64,000 bases of DNA from Bradyrhizobium rifense. GTDB lineage: Bacteria; Pseudomonadota; Alphaproteobacteria; Rhizobiales; Xanthobacteraceae. The stretch is taken from contig NZ_VSSS01000037.1 of the NCBI RefSeq assembly GCF_008123425.1, positions 62,001 to 126,000 on the forward strand. Reading direction: 5' to 3'. The notes beneath the pieces were generated by a model. It had not been told where the DNA came from. It worked only from the letters and a program-made list of their open reading frames with translations, and did no database searches. A program made the position numbers and the translations under genes. Positions 62,161 to 64,000 of this stretch are shown here, piece after piece; position 1 is the stretch's first letter, and the number at the start of each line of letters is the position of its first letter.

Positions 62161-63156
62161 ATGGTTGCTGCCGTGGCAGTGGAGCGGAATGACGGGCGCA
62201 ACAGCGCGCCGGTCCGCCATGACTGGCAGCGCGCCGAGGCCGAAGCGCTCTATGGCCTGCGGTTTGCCGACCTGATGTGGCAGGCGCAGCGCGTTCATCG
62301 CAAAAACTTCGATCCAAACCACGTCGAAACAGCAAGCCTGCTCAGCATCAAGACCGGTGGCTGTCCCGAAGATTGCGGCTATTGCTCGCAGAGCGCGCAC
62401 TACGATACCGGCCTGAAAGCCACCCGCCTGATGGATCGCGCGGAAGTGGTCGCCATCGCCCAGTGCGCCAAGGACGCTGGCGCGACGCGCTTCTGCATGG
62501 CCGCGGCCTGGCGCAGTCCGAAAGATCGAGATCTCGATCAGGTCTGCGATACGATCAGCGCTGTTAAAGACCTTGGCATGGAAACCTGCGTCACGCTCGG
62601 CATGCTGACGTCGAAGCAGGCCACCCAGCTCTCCGAAGCCGGGCTCGACTTCTACAATCACAACGTCGATACCTCGCCCGAGTTCTACGATAGGATCATC
62701 ACCACCCGCACCTTGCAGGACCGCATCGACACACTGGCACACGTGCGCGACGCCGGCATCAAGGTCTGTTGTGGCGGTATCGTCGGCATGGGTGAGCGCG
62801 TCGAGGATCGGCTCGGCATGCTCGTGCTACTCGCCAATCTTCCCAGCCATCCGGAAAGCGTGCCGATTAACCTGTGGAACGAGGTCAAGGGCGTGCCGGT
62901 CAATGACACCGCGGAGCGTCCCGATCCGATCGCACTGGTACGCCTGGTCGCGACGACCCGGATCATGATGCCGAAGAGCGTCGTGCGGTTATCCGCTGGA
63001 CGGCAGTATATGAGCGATGAACTGCAGGCGCTGTGCATTGTGGCCGGCGCGAATTCAATCTTCATCGGCGATGTGCTGTTGACCACCAAAAACCCGCAGC
63101 GCGACCGCGACGCGAATTTACTGGACCGGCTCGGCGTCACGTCCGGGCTTGCCTGA
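62161..63156 (+). CDS. bioB: Biotin synthase
   Basis: Radical SAM enzyme that inserts sulphur into dethiobiotin, the last step of biotin synthesis. The 331-residue protein has GGCPEDCGYCSQSAHYDTGL with Cys68, Cys72 and Cys75 for the SAM cluster; the Cys and Arg residues that hold the [2Fe-2S] cluster lie in the blocks FCMAAAWR, ETCVTLGML, VCCGGIVGMGE and VRLSAGRQYM. Usual length and intact. AAGGAAGG stands ten bases before the ATG. It heads the operon bioB-panD-bioF and is controlled by BioR boxes upstream. Confidence 0.96.
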   Translation: MVAAVAVERNDGRNSAPVRHDWQRAEAEALYGLRFADLMWQAQRVHRKNFDPNHVETASLLSIKTGGCPEDCGYCSQSAHYDTGLKATRLMDRAEVVAIAQCAKDAGATRFCMAAAWRSPKDRDLDQVCDTISAVKDLGMETCVTLGMLTSKQATQLSEAGLDFYNHNVDTSPEFYDRIITTRTLQDRIDTLAHVRDAGIKVCCGGIVGMGERVEDRLGMLVLLANLPSHPESVPINLWNEVKGVPVNDTAERPDPIALVRLVATTRIMMPKSVVRLSAGRQYMSDELQALCIVAGANSIFIGDVLLTTKNPQRDRDANLLDRLGVTSGLA

Positions 63157-63207
63157 TTGAAGCAGTTCCACGAGCACGCTGTGCGCAAACTCCGGTTTAG
63201 GCGATAA

Positions 63208-63570
63208 ATGCAAATTACCTTGATGAAAGGCAAAATCTTTCGCGCCTCGGTGACCGAAGCCGATCTGCACAGTGATGGCTCGATTTCGATTGATCGTGGG
63301 CTGCTGGACGCGGCAGGATTCCTGATCAACGAGCGCGTCGAAATCTACAACATCGAAACCGGAGCGCGCTTCAGCACCTATGTGATCGAAGCGCCCCGGG
63401 CGTCGGGCGCCATAGACTTGAACGGCGCGGCTGCGCGACTCGCGATGCCCGGAGACAAAATTATTATCGTTGCATATGCCTCCTTTGATGAGGCGGAAGC
63501 AAAAACGTTCAGCCCGAGCGTTGTGGTAGTTGACCGGGAAAATCGCATCTTGTCAGGTTTTAAGCCATGA
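63208..63570 (+). CDS. panD: Aspartate 1-decarboxylase
   Basis: Makes beta-alanine from aspartate for pantothenate and coenzyme A. The 120-residue proenzyme has the self-cleavage site at Gly24-Ser25 in ADLHSDGSISID; the new Ser becomes the pyruvoyl cofactor. IEVYNIxTGxRFxTYxI appears as VEIYNIETGARFSTYVIEAP, and GDKIIIVAYA follows, all typical. It lies 51 bases after bioB, linking two vitamin pathways in one operon. Confidence 0.94.
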   Translation: MQITLMKGKIFRASVTEADLHSDGSISIDRGLLDAAGFLINERVEIYNIETGARFSTYVIEAPRASGAIDLNGAAARLAMPGDKIIIVAYASFDEAEAKTFSPSVVVVDRENRILSGFKP

Positions 63571-63645
63571 AGCCGATGCTGAAGCTTGTGCTCCTCCCTA
63601 CCATCAGAACCTTCGCGAGATCGACCGCTACTGTGCGAGTGAAGA

Positions 63646-64000
63646 ATGAATTCAATCCAGAGGGCCAAAGTTGGCGACTATGTCGCGGCCTTGCATGCCT
63701 TGAAGGAAGACAACCGGCTGCGTGGCCTCAAGCCGCGCGCCGGCATCGATTTTGCGTCGAACGACTATCTGGCGCTGGCGAGCGCGCCGCGTATCAAGAA
63801 GGCTGTTTACGCCGCGCTCGAAGCCGGCACACCGATCGGAGCCGGCGGGTCGCGGCTTTTGCGCGGCAATTGCGACGAACACGAAACTCTCGAAAAAGAG
63901 GCGGCTCAGTTCTTTGGGGCTGAGACGGCGCTATTCTTTGGTGGCGGTTATGTCGCAAATTTTGCCGTCCTGACAACGCTGCCGCAGCGGGGCGATCTGC
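63646..64000 (+). CDS. bioF: 8-amino-7-oxononanoate synthase, cut by the window edge
   Basis: First committed step of biotin ring assembly, a PLP enzyme joining pimeloyl thioester and alanine. The visible 118 residues read MNSIQRAKVGDYVAALHALK, then PRAGIDFASNDYLALASAPR, GTPIGAGGSRLLRGNCDEHE and FFGAETALFFGGGYVANFAV, the N-terminal part of BioF (SNDYLxLA, GxGGSRLLxGN..H). Start ATG 63646 gives the usual N-terminus. It lies 75 bases after panD; bioD and bioA probably follow. Confidence 0.92.
   Translation, partial: MNSIQRAKVGDYVAALHALKEDNRLRGLKPRAGIDFASNDYLALASAPRIKKAVYAALEAGTPIGAGGSRLLRGNCDEHETLEKEAAQFFGAETALFFGGGYVANFAVLTTLPQRGDL

Noticed and set aside
1..64000. CRISPR arrays, tRNA and rRNA genes, nod boxes
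   Set aside because: Looked for regular short repeats, cloverleaf sequence and nod-box words; none was found.

Overview
The window looks like part of the symbiosis region of a slow-growing rhizobium, most likely Bradyrhizobium. It carries nifH-nifQ-nifW, fixBCX, a complete hydrogen-uptake hup/hyp cluster, a BioR-controlled biotin operon and several sigma-54 (-24/-12) promoters. It also has the broken genes, insertion-sequence debris and long non-coding stretches usual in such islands. I see no tRNA, rRNA or CRISPR array.

Region by region. 1-4766: phosphonate metabolism, with a PEP mutase on the plus strand and, on the minus strand, an aminotransferase, a cytidylyltransferase and a CDP-alcohol phosphotransferase, separated by two decayed transposases. 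5074-6330: a decayed glycerophosphodiester phosphodiesterase. 6687-11463: a peptide natural-product (RiPP) locus behind a sigma-54-type promoter, made of a Nif11-type leader peptide with a valine-rich tail, a radical SAM epimerase, a small protein, and a B12/radical SAM C-methyltransferase; all three genes after the precursor carry a frameshift. 11771-14183: wreckage of a serine recombinase, a STAND-type defence protein and the sensor hydrogenase gene hupV. 14321-28758: hupSLCDF, hupGHIJK, hypABFCDE and a broken hypX. 29210-34990: two tandem copies of a two-gene M16 peptidase operon. 36470-43788: peroxiredoxin divergent from nifH, then nifQ, a nifV remnant, nifW, a fixA pseudogene and fixBCX. 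44834-47431: an IS66 element with an 8-bp target duplication. 47599-57653: mostly small or broken genes, a lone radical SAM/SPASM protein and a tryptophanyl-tRNA synthetase. 58719-64000: pabAB, a Dabb-domain gene, bioR, bioB, panD and the start of bioF.

How the parts fit. NifH, FixBCX and the uptake hydrogenase belong to nitrogen fixation: FixBCX feed electrons and Hup recycles the hydrogen that nitrogenase makes. Matching sigma-54 promoters precede nifH, the peroxiredoxin gene, the fixA relic, hupS, hupG and the RiPP precursor, so these units are probably switched on together in the nodule by NifA; that is inference from sequence. Loss of hupV and hypX suggests that hydrogenase control and maturation have been simplified.

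The most unusual content is the RiPP locus. A precursor ending in nine valines out of thirteen residues, beside PoyD-like and PoyB/C-like enzymes, resembles proteusin (polytheonamide-type) pathways. The phosphonate set comes second: it could make a phosphonate-headed lipid. Reading-frame breaks in the RiPP maturation genes mean that activity cannot be assumed.
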